Counted from the stretch's first letter, positions 34,265-46,690 are shown. The stretch: DNA of 64,000 nucleotides from Typhlomys cinereus (GCA_023101885.1 JALPQD010000017.1:172220-236219); one strand, 5' to 3'. Notes: generated by a model from the sequence alone, not told the origin. Translations and numbers: made by a program.

Positions 34265-34670
34265 GTTGGTCTTAGCTGTCACCTTGATACTTGGGACATG
34301 GGCACACCATGAGGAATTATTTAATTTAACTAGACTCCTGGAGAGATGGTAGGTCTTAATTGCATGATTCATGGGAAAGACACAGCCTATAACGGCTGGG
34401 ACCACTCCACTCCCCGGGCGAGTAGATAAGATGAAGAAACAACTCATTGGTTTTAGCAAGTGGCACATTTGAAAGCAAGGATTCCGCACTGATTCTTTCC
34501 CATTCTGCCCCTGCTGTGAGTGTGATATGAACAGTGTCCTTCAGCTTCTGACGTTCATAACTTCCCCAGCCATGATGAAACGTGCTTGTGCGCATGAATA
34601 AAAATCCCCTTTCCCTAAATTGCTTATGTCATGTATCTGTCGTAGTAGTGGGATTACAAAACTAAGACAA
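34265..34670 (+). mobile_element. LTR-like interspersed repeat, same group as 22240-22650
   Basis: 'Gctgtcaccttgatacttgggacatgggcaca..tgaggaattatttaa', 'gggaaagacacagcctataacggctggga', 'ccccagccatgatgaaac', ATGAATAAAAATCCCC and a terminal 'gtagtgggattacaaaactaag' occur in the same order as that family. Old copy, class uncertain. Confidence 0.45.
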
Positions 34671-34979
34671 TGGTCTTGATATTTCAGTGATTTATAAGGA
34701 ACTCCCTCTGTTTGTATGTTATTCTGATCAAGTCCAAATTCCTTGGGGGAGAAATGGGGTAACAAAGATGGAAAGCCAATGAAAGAGAAGGGTGTGGTGT
34801 AGTTTGCTGATTCTGGTCTAGGTAGTCATATTCCTATCTACGCCACTGACATGGAGGTAGGGAGAATGTGGAAGACACCCCCAAACAGTTTACAATCCCA
34901 CCTAGACAATGAGTAATGAGGAAATGGCAGCTCCCCAAAGGAAAAAATGCCCACACCCAAGATGGAGGAAAGGAATGGC
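34671..34979. other. Unannotated sequence
   Basis: Nothing recognised. Confidence 0.4.
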
Positions 34980-35160
34980 ATGTCTAACTAATTATTAATA
35001 GTAGTAATGAATAGCAATAACTATGTGCCTTGCATATGCCTGCTTTATTCTTCAACTTCAAAACTACAGGAAACCGAACTATCTGCTTTCCAAACTGAAC
35101 ATCTTTAATAACCTTATCCAAGTCTCTTATTTGGCAATGCTCAGCTTCCTATCTCCTCTG
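34980..35160 (-). repeat. MIR-like SINE fragment
   Basis: 'Aataactatgtgccttgcatatgcctgctttattctt' then 'actacaggaaaccgaactatctgc' and 'aataaccttatccaagtctcttatttggcaatg' follows the reverse complement of the MIR 3' half. Diverged. Confidence 0.5.
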
Positions 35161-35324
35161 CTCAAATAAATAGAAAAAAATAAAGATAATCTACATGAAT
35201 TTGGTTGCAGTTGTTTTAACATCCCCTGAAACCTTGAAGTTCAGCAGTGCTGGGCCAGCTTGAAGAAAACCTTTCTGACAGGAAAGCAAGTTTTTTTTAA
35301 AAAAAAAAATTGCTCCCCAGTTTG

Positions 35325-35342
35325 CTAGGCTTATAAGCCTAG
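35325..35342. repeat. 18-base perfect palindrome
   Basis: CTAGGCTTATAAGCCTAG equals its own reverse complement. It lies just after adjacent T8 and A11 runs (35290-35310). Confidence 0.9.
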
Positions 35343-36710
35343 GGCAAGTTTAATTAAACTCAATGGAGCATTTTAAAGTGAAGAAAAAATTAGGACAGCA
35401 AGAAAAACGTGTTGATTGTTTCCTAATTGTGCTGTGGACTTTCTCTCTAATGCATCCCCCTCCTTTCTCTCTCTCTAAATAAAACAACTGGCACATTAAG
35501 CTTGCATGTAGAAGGCTATATCTTAACCACGCATCCTACACCAGCTAGGCACGATGTATCCCTCTCGCCACTGGCCTTGCTTTTCAGAGACTTTACCACT
35601 TATGTTATTTCATAGATATTTACCCCCAAAATAAGGAAAATGCAAGAAATACACTAGCCTCCCAGTTTCCAACTTTTTGTCAGTGACAGTCCCTTAATTA
35701 ACCCTTCTTCCACCATGGATTCCATACTGCAAAGGATGCGGTCCTTGTGAGTTATGATTAGTTTCGTCTCCTAATTTTCTTCGCGGACAAAAGAAATGAA
35801 CATGATCTAGTCATCTTTATAGAACAGAACTGCAAGCGAGCTGATGTAATCCCACCCAAAAGGGAAGAAACAGGCGGCAATGACCGTTCATTCATTTCCC
35901 CTGACGTTGGACTGCTGTATGCCAGGTACTACACATGTGACCTTGCTATGAGAACGTACATGGCCTGCATTGAGACTTAAGAAATCAACTCATGCATCTT
36001 GGGGACTCTGGAGCCTTTCTGGTTGGGTTCTGGGGTGCCGATGCGAGTAGGTGAGTACTATAGCTCCCTCTACTTAATAGACCACTCTCACAGAAGGTCC
36101 TGTGAGAAGGTCCACTCTCACACAATGGTCCTGCAAATAAGGGAAAGGATGATTTTATGGAAATCATGAAGGAAGATTATCTGGATCATCAATACAAGAA
36201 GAAACATATTAATATGTCTTAAAGAATGCCATCAAATTTTCTGAAAAGAAATATTAATAGTTAATGCCCAGATATAATTACTGTGCTCCAGATATTGTGC
36301 TGAGCAGTGTGTTTCTCCATGTTTCTATCTGACACAGGTTGCACAATGAGGCCTAAGGTTATGTAGTGATAGTTTGTGCATAGAAGACTATTATCAAAAG
36401 TTGGTCTAACAGAAGAAAGCACGGGAAGCGCATGAAACTGACCACTTGCCAATGTTTTGGCCCATAAGGAAGCTTCTGTTTCTTTTTGAATTCCTGAATT
36501 CTGACACTGAGAAAGATTTGAAGCTATGAGATCACAAAATGTGGGGAAAAAAGACTAAAAAATGAGATTAGCTAAGTCAATTTTATTCAGAAGTAATAAA
36601 TACAGTACATAGAATTTTGGAGGACTCTGGAAGAATGTATGTCAGAAAAGCACATCCACAGTAATACAGAAACAAAACTACACCTCACTTAAAGGTTTTA
36701 GGGGGGTCAC
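35343..36710. other. Unannotated sequence
   Basis: No repeat family recognised. A short local repeat with inverted parts ('ccactctcaca..ggtcctg') lies at 36080-36135. No gene supported. Confidence 0.4.
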
Positions 36711-37345
36711 TTGCTGAAAACAACAACAAACCATAATCCAGAACACCAGATACCCTACATTGATCACTGGAACCAGGCCAGCCAAATCTCTCCCCATCCT
36801 AAAGCTCAGGGAACCTTGCAGAAGAAGGGGTGGCAAGATCGTAAGAGCCTAAAGATGGGGAGGACCAATGATATGCAAGATAACGCCATACAAGTTGGGG
36901 CTGCAGCAGCCAGAATTGGACTTTGCCTGATCTGCACAGTGGCTGACATATCAAGAAATCTCCAAAGTCTAGCATGGATCACAGAGGAAAATGCTCCAGG
37001 CAATAGGATCCTTAGAGGCAAGGGATTAAAGAGTCATAATAGAGTTCTCATACTAAAGGGGAGCCCAAGAAGGGGCTCCAGGCTATGCCACTGAGTCCTG
37101 AACCCACATTAGGGTAGAGGACTCAGAGGGAGATTTGGCATTCATACAAAAGGATGCTCCAAGGGATGGGAGGGAGGAAGGGGGAGGCACTGGGAAAGGG
37201 GAGGGAGGAAAGGAGGGGTAAAAGGAAGCGGGAAGGGGGAGAGTACAAGGGGGAATGACTGGGGAAGAGAGATTGGAGGGAGAGGATGAGGGAACCTGCT
37301 GATCTTGTATGATTAGGGAAAAAAACAAAATGTGGGAGAAAAAAA
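36711..37345 (+). mobile_element. LINE-1 3' UTR, second copy
   Basis: Collinear with 31745-32340: 'aacaaaccataatccagaac', 'catcctaaagctcaggg', 'ggcaagatcgtaagagc', 'gcaagataacgccatacaagttggg', 'ccaaagtctagcat', 'ggatccttagaggcaaggga', then a G-rich polypurine tract (37165-37290) and an A-rich end. It keeps blocks that the other copy has lost, so both derive from the same rodent L1 3' UTR family. The plus frame of 127 residues (36711-37094) is UTR and has no domain. Confidence 0.8.
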
Positions 37346-37429
37346 AGCAGAAGCCCATCGAACTGACCACACCACATCCAAAGGCAAGAGCAGAGGGACA
37401 GAGAACCCACACCTACCAGCTTGTTGAAA
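37346..37429. other. Short unassigned block
   Basis: Follows the A-rich L1 end. No assignment. Confidence 0.3.
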
Positions 37430-37560
37430 AACAGTGCTCTGTCTCTGTCCACCTTCCCCAGGGAATAGTCTTACCCATTATGGGCTGGGTCTCTCCACAT
37501 CAATTACACAATCAAAACAATCTCCTTCAAGTTTCCCCAGAGTCCTGCCTTAACTAAATA
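37430..37560 (-). mobile_element. Fragment of the 22240-type LTR-like repeat
   Basis: 'Ttatgggctgggtctctccacatcaattacacaatcaa' is the reverse of the '..aatt..tgtgggaagacccagccca' block of that repeat. Confidence 0.45.
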
Positions 37561-37934
37561 ATTCTTCCGAAGTGTGCACCCATCTCCCAAGAGTCAAATC
37601 GATAGCTGAAGCTAATTGGCACAGTTAGAATCCTTGGAATCTCTAAGGGAATGTGCTGAATTTAAAGAAAACCCTTAGATGACTTTGAAATTCTTAATAC
37701 TGAGTGGAGATAGGATTTGTAGCCCCACACCAACCTCTGCACCACATCTCACAACCCAGTAGAGAATCGGAGAGGCCCGCTGGTAACTGCTGACAGTTCT
37801 TCTTCTGCCTAATCCATGTGGATTCCTGTGCATGAGCACCAGCTAAGGCCAGATAATACTGTAGGAGTCTTCAACATGCACGTGGTCTTACTCCCTGAAG
37901 CCAGCAAGAGTAACAAAAGCAACTGGCACGTGTT
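37561..37934. other. Unannotated sequence
   Basis: Nothing recognised. Confidence 0.4.
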
Positions 37935-38325
37935 ATAATTTAGGTATGAAATGTCTCTGGAGGTTCACGTTTTGCAGGTTTGTTCCCAACCAGTGACACT
38001 ATTGAGACTTGGTTGTATTGTGAGATCTCCTCCCAACCTCATCAGTGTGCTGATCCATTGACAGTTTCTTAACCTGACGTCTTTACTAGGAAGGTGAGGC
38101 TCAGGTGGAGGAAGTAGTTACCGAGGCATTTCCTGAGGATGTATCTTGCCTAGGTTCTTTTTCACCTCTGCTTCCTGGCTGCAGAGAGGTGAGCAGTTTT
38201 CGGAGTCCCCAAAGTACTGACCACAAGCAACATCCCATGAACTGAAATAAGCCTTCCTCCTTTAAGCTGATTTGCTCAGGTATTTTTGTTATAGAAATGA
38301 AAGTGGCTAACACTGGCTGAGAAAC
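37935..38325 (+). mobile_element. MaLR-like LTR
   Basis: 'Ttataatttaggtatgaaatgtctctggaggttcacgttttg', 'gtttgttcccaaccagtgacactattgag', 'tgctgatccattgacagt', 'ttactaggaaggtgaggctcaggtggaggaagtagttacc', 'ctctgcttcctggctgc' and 'catgaactgaaataagccttcctcctttaagctgatttgctcaggtatttttgttatag..atgaaagtggctaacac' occur in MaLR LTR order. Better preserved than the other LTR-like copies here. Confidence 0.75.
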
Positions 38326-40379
38326 AGTAATGACCTCAGATCTTGAGGTTCTGTTTGAGAGATCAACTCACAAATCTTCCAAGAGCTTCGTTCTTACCTG
38401 TCACAGGTAGACAATTGATCAAAGCTGCCTGCCATCCATGCTCAGCTGTGAAGTTATCCGACACTGAAATAGCAGCCATGTGTACATCGAGACCTAAAAT
38501 TAACAGTGAATTTAACATTTGCCAGATTCAATGATTCAAATGAGCAGTTTGAGAAGAAAAAAACGGAAATTTCCTAACTGGGCTTGAATTGCTGAAAACT
38601 TGTTTCCTTCTTTGCTCCTTTCATCCTGGTCTCTGAGCACTTCTGTTTTTATTTCCTATTTGAGCTCCCCTTAGACCATGACACTGTTAAAACTGTTTTT
38701 ATTTCCTTCAGCTAGCTAGGAATTTATTCTGCAATTCCTGTAACTTTATATCCATCTTTCAAAATCTCATCCACATTTCACGACACAGTTAAATGCTGCT
38801 TAGCTCTTTAGATCATCTTAGATTAGCTTCGACTTCTGAACAGAGTAGATTTCCCTCTTCATGGCTCTTCTATTGCACTGTCATAACAATGGTGACTTGT
38901 GAAGCCTTAGGGTTCACAGTGCCTCAGTACTTTGGTAGTTGGGACTAAGAAACTCTTCCTTATCTTCTGGGTTGTAGGGTGTTGATCAATGTTTATGCTT
39001 TACTTCTAGATGTCAGTAACACTCATCAATTCCAACCGACGTTTTCTTTGGACCTTGCCCAGTATACCATGGTATAGACATGGCCCTGGGAAGAAGTTAT
39101 TTGTGCATGTATCTTAGCTTCTCTTCCTCACAGGACTTTGGAAGTACCTGCTAGCATAACTATTTGTAGAAGGAATAAATTAGCAAATCATTGTTGAATA
39201 ATTATTTGTATAATGAATGAATTTCTGTTAAATCATTACAATTCAGCTATCTGTTCTATTAAGTCCTGAGTTAAAAGAAGAAGCAAACATTTGTGATGAT
39301 CGCTGGCAAGGCTGATATTTACCTAAAATCCCTCTCAAACTTGCACTGTGCCTAAACGTCATGCTAAGGAATAAGCAGCTAAACTTGTCCTTTTGGTATT
39401 CTTTATGTTCCCACCAATTCTTGCCTCTACAAGTTGCTCAAAGACTAGAAATTTGACCATTGATCTAATTTAGTCTGTCGGTATTTATGGTACTGGCCAG
39501 GGCTAAAAATACCACGGGACAATGACTGCCATGGTGGAGAGAGGGGCAGAGAGGAAAAGACTGGACCCTGAGATCAGAAAAAAGTTCAGATTCCATCCAT
39601 AAACACCAGGTCTCATAATGAACCATTCTAGATGCATGTGTACACATACAAGGTATGGACTACCCTTACCAGAAGAAAAAGAATCTATTTTTCCCAGGCT
39701 CTGGAGAGACTACGCTTCCCTTCTTTCTGTGTAGGCTCTATCTTTAAGATATGATAAGGTCTTTAGAAGGAGGGTTTGCTTTAAGTTGAGTAGACCTTCT
39801 AATCTTCAAATAGCAAAGGCAAATGGCGAGGATAAAGGTTTGCGTGAGAGCTGACTGAGAAACATGTGTGGGTGGAATCATGGTGAAAAGTCTTGTGTGG
39901 TTTAAGTCTGTGTGAGCCCAGCACCGCAGGCAGAGTTCTCAGAGACACGATCAAGTTTCAGGCAGCTTCCCACATCCTGGTCCAAACACAGCCAAGTTAT
40001 AGAGCAGATCCTGACAGGTTGTGTGTCTGGGTGTCTGTGGGATTCAGTTGGAAGCACAATGCTGGCTTGATGAGCCAGCTTTGGCTTTTGATGACTCTGG
40101 TCCCCTCAGTCAGCACAGATAAGTGAGAAGCTGACTTAGTATTCTTTGATGCAAGAAGAGATTCCTGCTCCAAATCCATCTCCTCTTTAACTTCTTCCGC
40201 AAACACTGTTAGCTTCTTGTGCCATTTCCCCTCAACTAGAATTGGTTTTATGTGTTAGCATTGCAACAACAATAGCAATACAAAAACGATAATAGTTATT
40301 AACCCCACGCCACTAAAACAGTAAATAAAAACTTCATAGAATTTACTTAGTACATGGAAAGTCTCATGCTAAACCTTCA
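38326..40379. other. Unannotated sequence
   Basis: AT-rich with no repeat or gene I can name. The region around 38560-38900 is rich in runs of T and AT and may be conserved non-coding sequence or decayed repeat. Confidence 0.4.
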
Positions 40380-40560
40380 CATATGTTAGTAGTCCTCATG
40401 TAAGTGCAAAAAGGATTATGCTCAGTAGAAGGTGAGAGAGCTGAGACTTGTTAAATAGCTTAATCACTGTCTCATGCAACACAGTTGATAACTGGGTAGT
40501 ACTAGGAATCAGCTCCAAATCTAACAGGTTCTGGAAACAGCTCTCAAACCCAGGAAATGG
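40380..40560 (-). repeat. MIR-like SINE
   Basis: 'Gctgagacttgttaaatagcttaatcactgtctcatgcaacacagttgataactgggtagtactaggaatcagctcc' follows the reverse of the MIR body ('gagattaagtgacttgcccaaggtcacacagctag..agtggcagagctgggattc'). Confidence 0.65.
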
Positions 40561-43500
40561 CACTAGAGGAAAGTCATTTCTGACCTGGCATTTCTGGACA
40601 GCACCCAATCCCAGAGGGCAGACAGCAATGGGTCCAGCACCGGCAGCAGCTGAGGCTCCTACACCACCCTGGTCTTCCTGGCCGGTCGGTTGGTACTTTC
40701 TATGCCTTCATTGGGGGTCCATGCATTGGTCGGGATGGGCTCATTCTTTGAAATTTCAGAACACAAGCAAGGCTATAGAAATACCTTGGCCTGTGGATAT
40801 CTTTTGCTTAACTTTCACATGTTATTGCTAACTTCGTCAAAGAGAAACACGGTGTCACGGAGATGTTTGGGGCCCACCTGGCTTCTGAGAAGGAAGGGGT
40901 ACCTGGAGCGTCAGTCGTGGCAGAGGGAAGAGGCAGCACCCCGACTAAGCTGGGCTTGGCTCAGGTCTGCCCTCTGCCCAGTCATGGAGTCAGTGCCCGC
41001 GGTGCCCTTTTTCGCTTCCTCCTTTGAATCAGGCCCAGGTCAATAGCCAGTAAAAAGAAATTGTGCTGAATTATCACAAACTTTATTTGTGCTGACTTAT
41101 TGGAAATAAGGCAAGACGGATGAGTCGCCGCATCGGCACACTTGATTACCCGCTTCCCCGATTTTTCTGCGGCTTCATTTTGGATCTCTCCGCTACAGCA
41201 TTTTAGCTCTGACTCTGGGCACTGAATCATGCTCCAATGTCCCATCAAGCATCTCGATAATGTGATAAATCCATCCCAAGTCGCGCAGTGCCACCGTGCA
41301 CGTGACAGGTTCGGTGACACGTCAGGCTCAGAGTGATACCCGTCTTAGGTACAGCTTCCCTTTGCTGACAGAAGGTGTTTCTACGTTCTCTGAAAATAAT
41401 TCACCGAGTAGATAATTGGTGAAGCCCCAGTGCGAACAAACCTTGATTCTGTCTGAGCATAGGTTACCAAGTGTACCACATGAAATAATTGATTTTGCGA
41501 TGTGTTAAAAGAATGTGGGGGTGGGCATGCTCAAGTCTACTGAACTTTTCACTTAAGGCCTCAGGCCGAAGTTGAACCGGGCTCCCAGAGGTGAAGAACC
41601 CATGCATGACTCGATAGGGCTTTGCCCTCCAACAGCCAATTTAACTTTCATTTTCTTTATTAATCTAATGTGTCCTACCTTTCACCAGGACGTGATGCGC
41701 AGGGAGTTTCATTAATATGGGTGAGTTTTAATGGAGATAATCGCTGAAGGAATGTGTCACCAAAATCGAGAAAGTCTGAATATATTTTTTTTTATACTGT
41801 TGTTCTAGGGAACAGGTTTCAGATGCGATAGGGAAGTTACTCTAGCTATAGGGCGAATTTAATTGCGTTTCTAGAAACTTCCTTTAATCCTATAATAACA
41901 AAAAATTAAATCAGCACTGACATTCTTTTTTGTTGTTGCCAGAAGAAGGTAGTAAAAGGGTAAAGAAATAATTGTTAGTTCTGAGAATATAATTAGCAAC
42001 TTTAATGCTGTCATCTTAAAAATGCATATTTTGAGCCTGGGTGAATGATTAAAGAAAAGATATTGAAAGTCTTTGAAATTTCTAACTGTGTTTGTTTTTA
42101 ATAGTGAGTTATGATCGCTATAATTAGCTCATTGAGTGCATTTATAATGTAAACAACTATGACTTTCGACAAGTTCAGTGATATTTCAGGGCCAGCAAGA
42201 TTGACATCCTGACCTCCTGCTTGTAGCCCAAATCTCTCCTAGTGTCTGGCAGGAATTTATTCTTTGATTTGGAAGGAGGGAGGCAGAGAGGTTAAAGAAG
42301 TCAGGATCAGAGAGGGGAGCCTGTCAGCAAGGTGAGGTGTGCTTTGTAGAGGACTGTTTTGAAGGAAACCAAAGGATCTTGGGGACTCAGCAGTCCGGGC
42401 TCCCCTGACCTGCCAGGAACCCCAAATGGGTTTGTGCTGGATGAAGTGCCCAGGAAGAAAACTCTGTGGCATAGAGGCTGCTTCTCCCCCTCATATCTCA
42501 TTGTTATGCACCAGCAAAGGGAAAAGGGGGAAGGGGGATCCCAGAGGGATCTGAGGAATGAACTTTTTGGGGGTCTTATTTCTCTCAGAGGTGCACATTA
42601 AAATTCTCTCTTTCATTCATTAATGTGAGTACAAGTTTCCTGAGAAAATAGCTGGTGGGACCTCCCTTAATGAATAACGGGGCTTTGCTGGGCTCTAGAG
42701 GCTGAAAATTGGGTTTCAACCCACGGAGGATTTCCTTCTTTGCCTTCCGCTCCTCTCTTCTTAACACAGAGTGTTTGGTTATATTTCTAGGGCTCACCTA
42801 GGCTGTGACCTGCCACATTCAGTTCTAATCGCTCATATGATTAGTCTGGGCCACCCACAGGTAGGCAGGATGGGGGGGGGATAAAAGAAGGAGGGGCTTG
42901 TTAAGAGGCTCCCAGAAGTTCAGGTAGTTTTCCAACATTAGTTGAAAGTTTCGACTCTGTCAATCACACCCAATCAAGCTCACTGCCTGGTTTCGAATGG
43001 GTGAGTTAGGAATATAAAAATCTTTTCTTGTTTTCAGTGTTTTTACTTTGGTTTGAAATAAGAATTCACTTTCTTCAATTCCTCTCCTCCAAATGTTCCT
43101 CCTCTTCTTGATATTTCAGTTCTAATTATTTCAAATTGTTATCTCGACTTACCTGTTTTTCTGCCATATCTTTAAACATTGTACTGTACTCAGTACTTCC
43201 TTTGGTTGCTGATATCATTCATTTTGGTTGTTCTCATGAAATATTTTATGTGGACAGTTTTCTTCCTATATTCACTTGTAAATTTCCCAAGCAAACATGT
43301 TGGGTTTCCTCCTTATATACATCTCCAAGACCAACAAATAGTAGATGTACAATTTTGTTTGTCAAGAAAGCAATGATTATGATCTTGTCTCCACGAATTT
43401 GTTTCTTATTTCTCCCAGGGAGAAACTAGGATGACCTTGAACCTGGATCATAACTCCAAAACCTTAACCACGTGTATCTGGGACTGATGGAGAAGGTCGT

Positions 43501-44024
43501 TATGTGCTGACCTCTGTGGATCTAGACGGAGGAAGTGCACTAGTGAGAGGTGAGGCCCAGATAATTTAAGAATGAGATGTGTCATCTATATACAGCAGTC
43601 TCAGGAATTCAGAAGTCCTCAGACTGGACCAAAGAACCCCCGCTGTCAGTCAAGGGTCCTTCTGTTCCACCCCAGTAAAGAAATTCAAATCTGTTTTTCT
43701 GACAGGAAAGGCATTTGCACGTCTAATTTCAAAGATGCTGGATTTTGTTGTGGCTGTTTTTCCTTAGTAATTCTTTTACCTTATGATATTTAATTAACTT
43801 TTATTGCTCCCTATATATTTTAAGTACAAATTTATAAAAAGTAGTGCAGCATATTATATAGAACAGGATTAATTAGCAAGGTGTATATAGAGAAAAGTAA
43901 AAAAAAAAGTAGAGTAGCATTTATTGCTAGAAAAAAAGGGGGGGTGACATGTAATAAACCTTGAGAACAATGACACAATTAACTAAGGCCCCAGAGTCAG
44001 CCTGGAGTGTGCGTGATTTTCTTA
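40561..44024. other. Long unannotated stretch with possible conserved blocks
   Basis: About 3.5 kb. The parts 41090-41340 (several CpGs, balanced composition) and 41650-42180 (AT-rich, many homeodomain-type TAAT sites) look like conserved non-coding DNA, but this is only an impression. The frames have no domain I recognise. Confidence 0.35.
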
Positions 44025-44125
44025 TTTAATATTTAGTGAGTGTCTACTATGCTCTGTATTAGGCTAGACACACCTTTATCCATTCATTGTTTAATATTGC
44101 AAAACTACTCCAGGTTCTTATAAAT
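44025..44125 (+). repeat. MIR/L2-like fragment
   Basis: 'Tatttagtgagtgtctactatgctctgtattaggctagacac' resembles the conserved 'attgagtgcctactatgtgccaggcactg' block shared by old mammalian SINE/LINE 3' ends. Confidence 0.5.
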
Positions 44126-45282
44126 CAGTGAAATTTATAATGAATGTATAGTCATAGACTATCCTGTATATTGGGCCATTTGACATATTTATAATCATGA
44201 TATTTTGGACTGCAAGCTGTTGATAGAGTGCTACTTTGTAAGTTTCCAACATCTTGCCAATAGACTTTGAAAAGCAGATCATTTTCTGAGTGAGGACCAA
44301 CAAGGGTTTGAAGACGGGGTTCCGTGCTTCGGGATACATGTGTGTGCCCACAAGCCTGTGCCAATGTGCACACGCTCACACCCGCAAGCGTTTTTTTTTA
44401 GCTGTTAACAACCTACCTTGAGCGCCGTGTACTTTATTTCTGATCTTAAAGAAACATTGGGCTGCTTGAAATTTAGCCCACGTGGTGTAAGGAGTTAACA
44501 CTCCACAGCCAAAGGACATAGACTAATAAAGGAAATGTCGCACTTTCTCTGGAGGGTCGGATCCGTTCCCTGCTCCTTGGTTCCGCTGCCAAAAGAGAAA
44601 AATAAGTCTTGGATATTACAGCTGTCACTGTGACATCTGGTGTTTCAGGATCCGTGGCCGCTGCAAGTTACCACCTGACCCACATCTTCACCGTGACACT
44701 CTGTCCACTATTAAACTGTGTAAGACACTTGCCCTACAGGTGGGACTTCAAGGTTGACAGACCAAGGCGTTTGTCTCTGTCCTGCTGACTGCCTGGCATC
44801 TGGAAAGCTCAGCCTCACTTGGTGCGGAATTGATGGCACCCCAAGCCTCCCAGGGTTCAGGGGGAGCAGCTAGAGGCAGAGTTCTTGAGGCGCAGCCCCG
44901 CTCTGCATTTAATCACTTGTCAAAGCACTGAAGGCCCCCAGGGCGGACGCTCAGAGGTGTTTGTTCTTTGCTGGTCGGGACTCTCGTCTTCTGTTGGACA
45001 GACGACTCCAGCTGTCAAGACCACAGGACACATATCCTCCCTTAAAAACCAGTTGTGGGAAGAATGGGTAACATTTAGAAAGTTCTGTCAACAGAGTTGG
45101 GTGTGCTGCTTCAGAAACCTTCATAACATCAATTTCACTGCAAGTTGTAACAATACAAAGTAAAAGATTATCCCATGGGTTACCCAAAGCAGCCCTGCCT
45201 GGATATTACTGGAATGAACCATATGTGAAAATCAAGGCACCTCTGTTATGGAATGATATCTTCCCTGGGACTGCTTGTCCCG
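44126..45282. other. Unannotated sequence
   Basis: No repeat or gene recognised. The part 44830-45010 is relatively GC-rich but has no clear splice or coding signal. Confidence 0.4.
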
Positions 45283-45333
45283 CCCACTCGCTTGTCCCGC
45301 CCACTCGCCTGTCCCGCCCACTCCCCTGTCTAT
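45283..45333 (+). repeat. 17-base GC-box-like minisatellite, three units
   Basis: The unit (C/G)(C/T)TTGTCCCGCCCACTC-type is repeated three times in tandem at about 45275-45328 (CTTGTCCCGCCCACTCG, CTTGTCCCGCCCACTCG, CCTGTCCCGCCCACTCC). Each holds CCGCCC, the Sp1/KLF-type core. Confidence 0.9.
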
Positions 45334-45662
45334 TCTTTCATTCAGTCTCTTCACTAAGATGCTCAGACAGTTTGGGTCCTGGGGAGGGGCAGATGGAGTC
45401 TGAGGCAGAGAGGGAAAAAGAAGACATATTTCCTTCTCTCCTGCAGTTGAGCTTGTCAAGCAGAGCCTGGCTCCACATCTGTATTTTTATGACAGATTTT
45501 TCCAAGTAAGTGAAAACCACAGAAAATCTGACTCTACCTGACCACCTTGTCGTGTGACAAGCTGAGAGAGAGGGCTTGCTTTCAGTGTCTCCTGAAGACA
45601 CTCGACAGTCTACTTCACAAAACAGAAAGAGCAGCAAGTTGTACTTGCCTGGCATATCTCAT

Positions 45663-45825
45663 ATTTTTTTTAAATTTTATTTTAACTTTTTTGCTTCACC
45701 ATATAGCCCAGGCTGGCCTTGTAAGAGTCCTTGGACTCATGGTTCTTGTTCTTGAACTTGGACTCATGATTTTTGCCTCTCACATGACTGGGATTCCCAG
45801 CCTATGCCACCACATTCTATCAATC
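45663..45825 (-). repeat. B1-type SINE
   Basis: A-rich tail in reverse (T-rich 45663-45690), then 'atatagcccaggctggcctt' and 'ctgggattcccagcctatgccaccaca', the reverse of the B1 pattern 'tggtggc...tcccag...aaggccagcctgggctat'. Confidence 0.75.
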
Positions 45826-45967
45826 TGCCCTTTTTAGTTACAGTTCCCTACAATGTTGTAGCCCTGATTCTGGTACTAGTTTCATTTTTGATTTGGTATC
45901 AGTCCTTTAACATCCTTAAGAAAATATGCAATCAAACTCTTTCTTTTTCTCATTTTATTTATTATTT

Positions 45968-46270
45968 AGTGTGTGTGGGAGGGTGTGGGATGTATGTGTC
46001 TCATCTCTAGAGAGAGAGAATATATATGTATGAGTCTGATATATGTGTCTATGGTATGTGTGTGTGATGTATAGTATGTGTGTATCTCTGTATGTGAAAG
46101 AGAGCAGGAGAGAGAGAAAGAGAAAAAGAAAAAGAGAAAGAGAACATGTATATATATGAGTCTGGTATATGTGTATATAGTATGTATGTATGTATGGTGT
46201 ATAGATTGTATGTATCTCTATATGTGAGAGAGAGAGAGCAGGAGGGGGAGAGAATGTATATTATGAAGCT

Positions 46271-46308
<38 letters not shown>

Positions 46309-46394
46309 ATGTATGTGTGGTATATGGTATACATGTATCCATATCTGTGTGTGTGTGTTTGTATGAGAGAGAGAGACAGAGAGAGAGAGAACAG
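45968..46394 (+). repeat. Complex microsatellite, TG/TATG/GA mixture
   Basis: More than 400 bases of interleaved (TG)n, (TATG)n and (GA)n. A larger unit occurs about three times (TATATGTATGAGTCTG-type start, TGTATCTCTATATGTGAGAGAGAG-type middle, at about 46020, 46147 and 46262), so it is a decayed higher-order tandem array. The frames here are simple-sequence translations. Confidence 0.9.
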
Positions 46395-46690
46395 AGGAGA
46401 ACATTGGGTACCCTGCTCCATTACTATCTACCTGGTTCCTTTGAGGCAGACTCTCTCCTTGAATCTGAAACTAGACTCATAGTCAGCAAGCTCAGACAGT
46501 CTTCCTCTGTTCCCATGGTGTGACAGCTATACGTGTGCACACATGTCAGCGTGTCAGTCAGCGCTAGGGTAGGAGCCCACAGTGTGAGAGCCGCAGGTGT
46601 GCGCACATGCTGGTCGCGGCTGGGGTAGCTCAGGCCCCATGCTCGCATAGCACCTGCTCTTGCTCACTGAGACATCTCTCTGTCTTGCTT
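46395..46690 (-). repeat. B3-type composite SINE
   Basis: 'Acattgggtaccctgctccattactatctacctggttcctttgaggcagactctctccttgaatct' then a GC-rich middle and 'catagcacctgctcttgctcactgagacatctctctgtc' is the reverse of the composite SINE. The large microsatellite is its expanded tail. Confidence 0.8.

Noticed and set aside
36711..37094. 127-residue frame as a possible gene
   Set aside because: It lies wholly within an L1 3' UTR copy that aligns with 31731-32380. The other copy does not keep the same frame.
45275..45333. CRISPR-like direct repeats
   Set aside because: Units are directly adjacent with no spacers, and the sequence is mammalian. It is a minisatellite.
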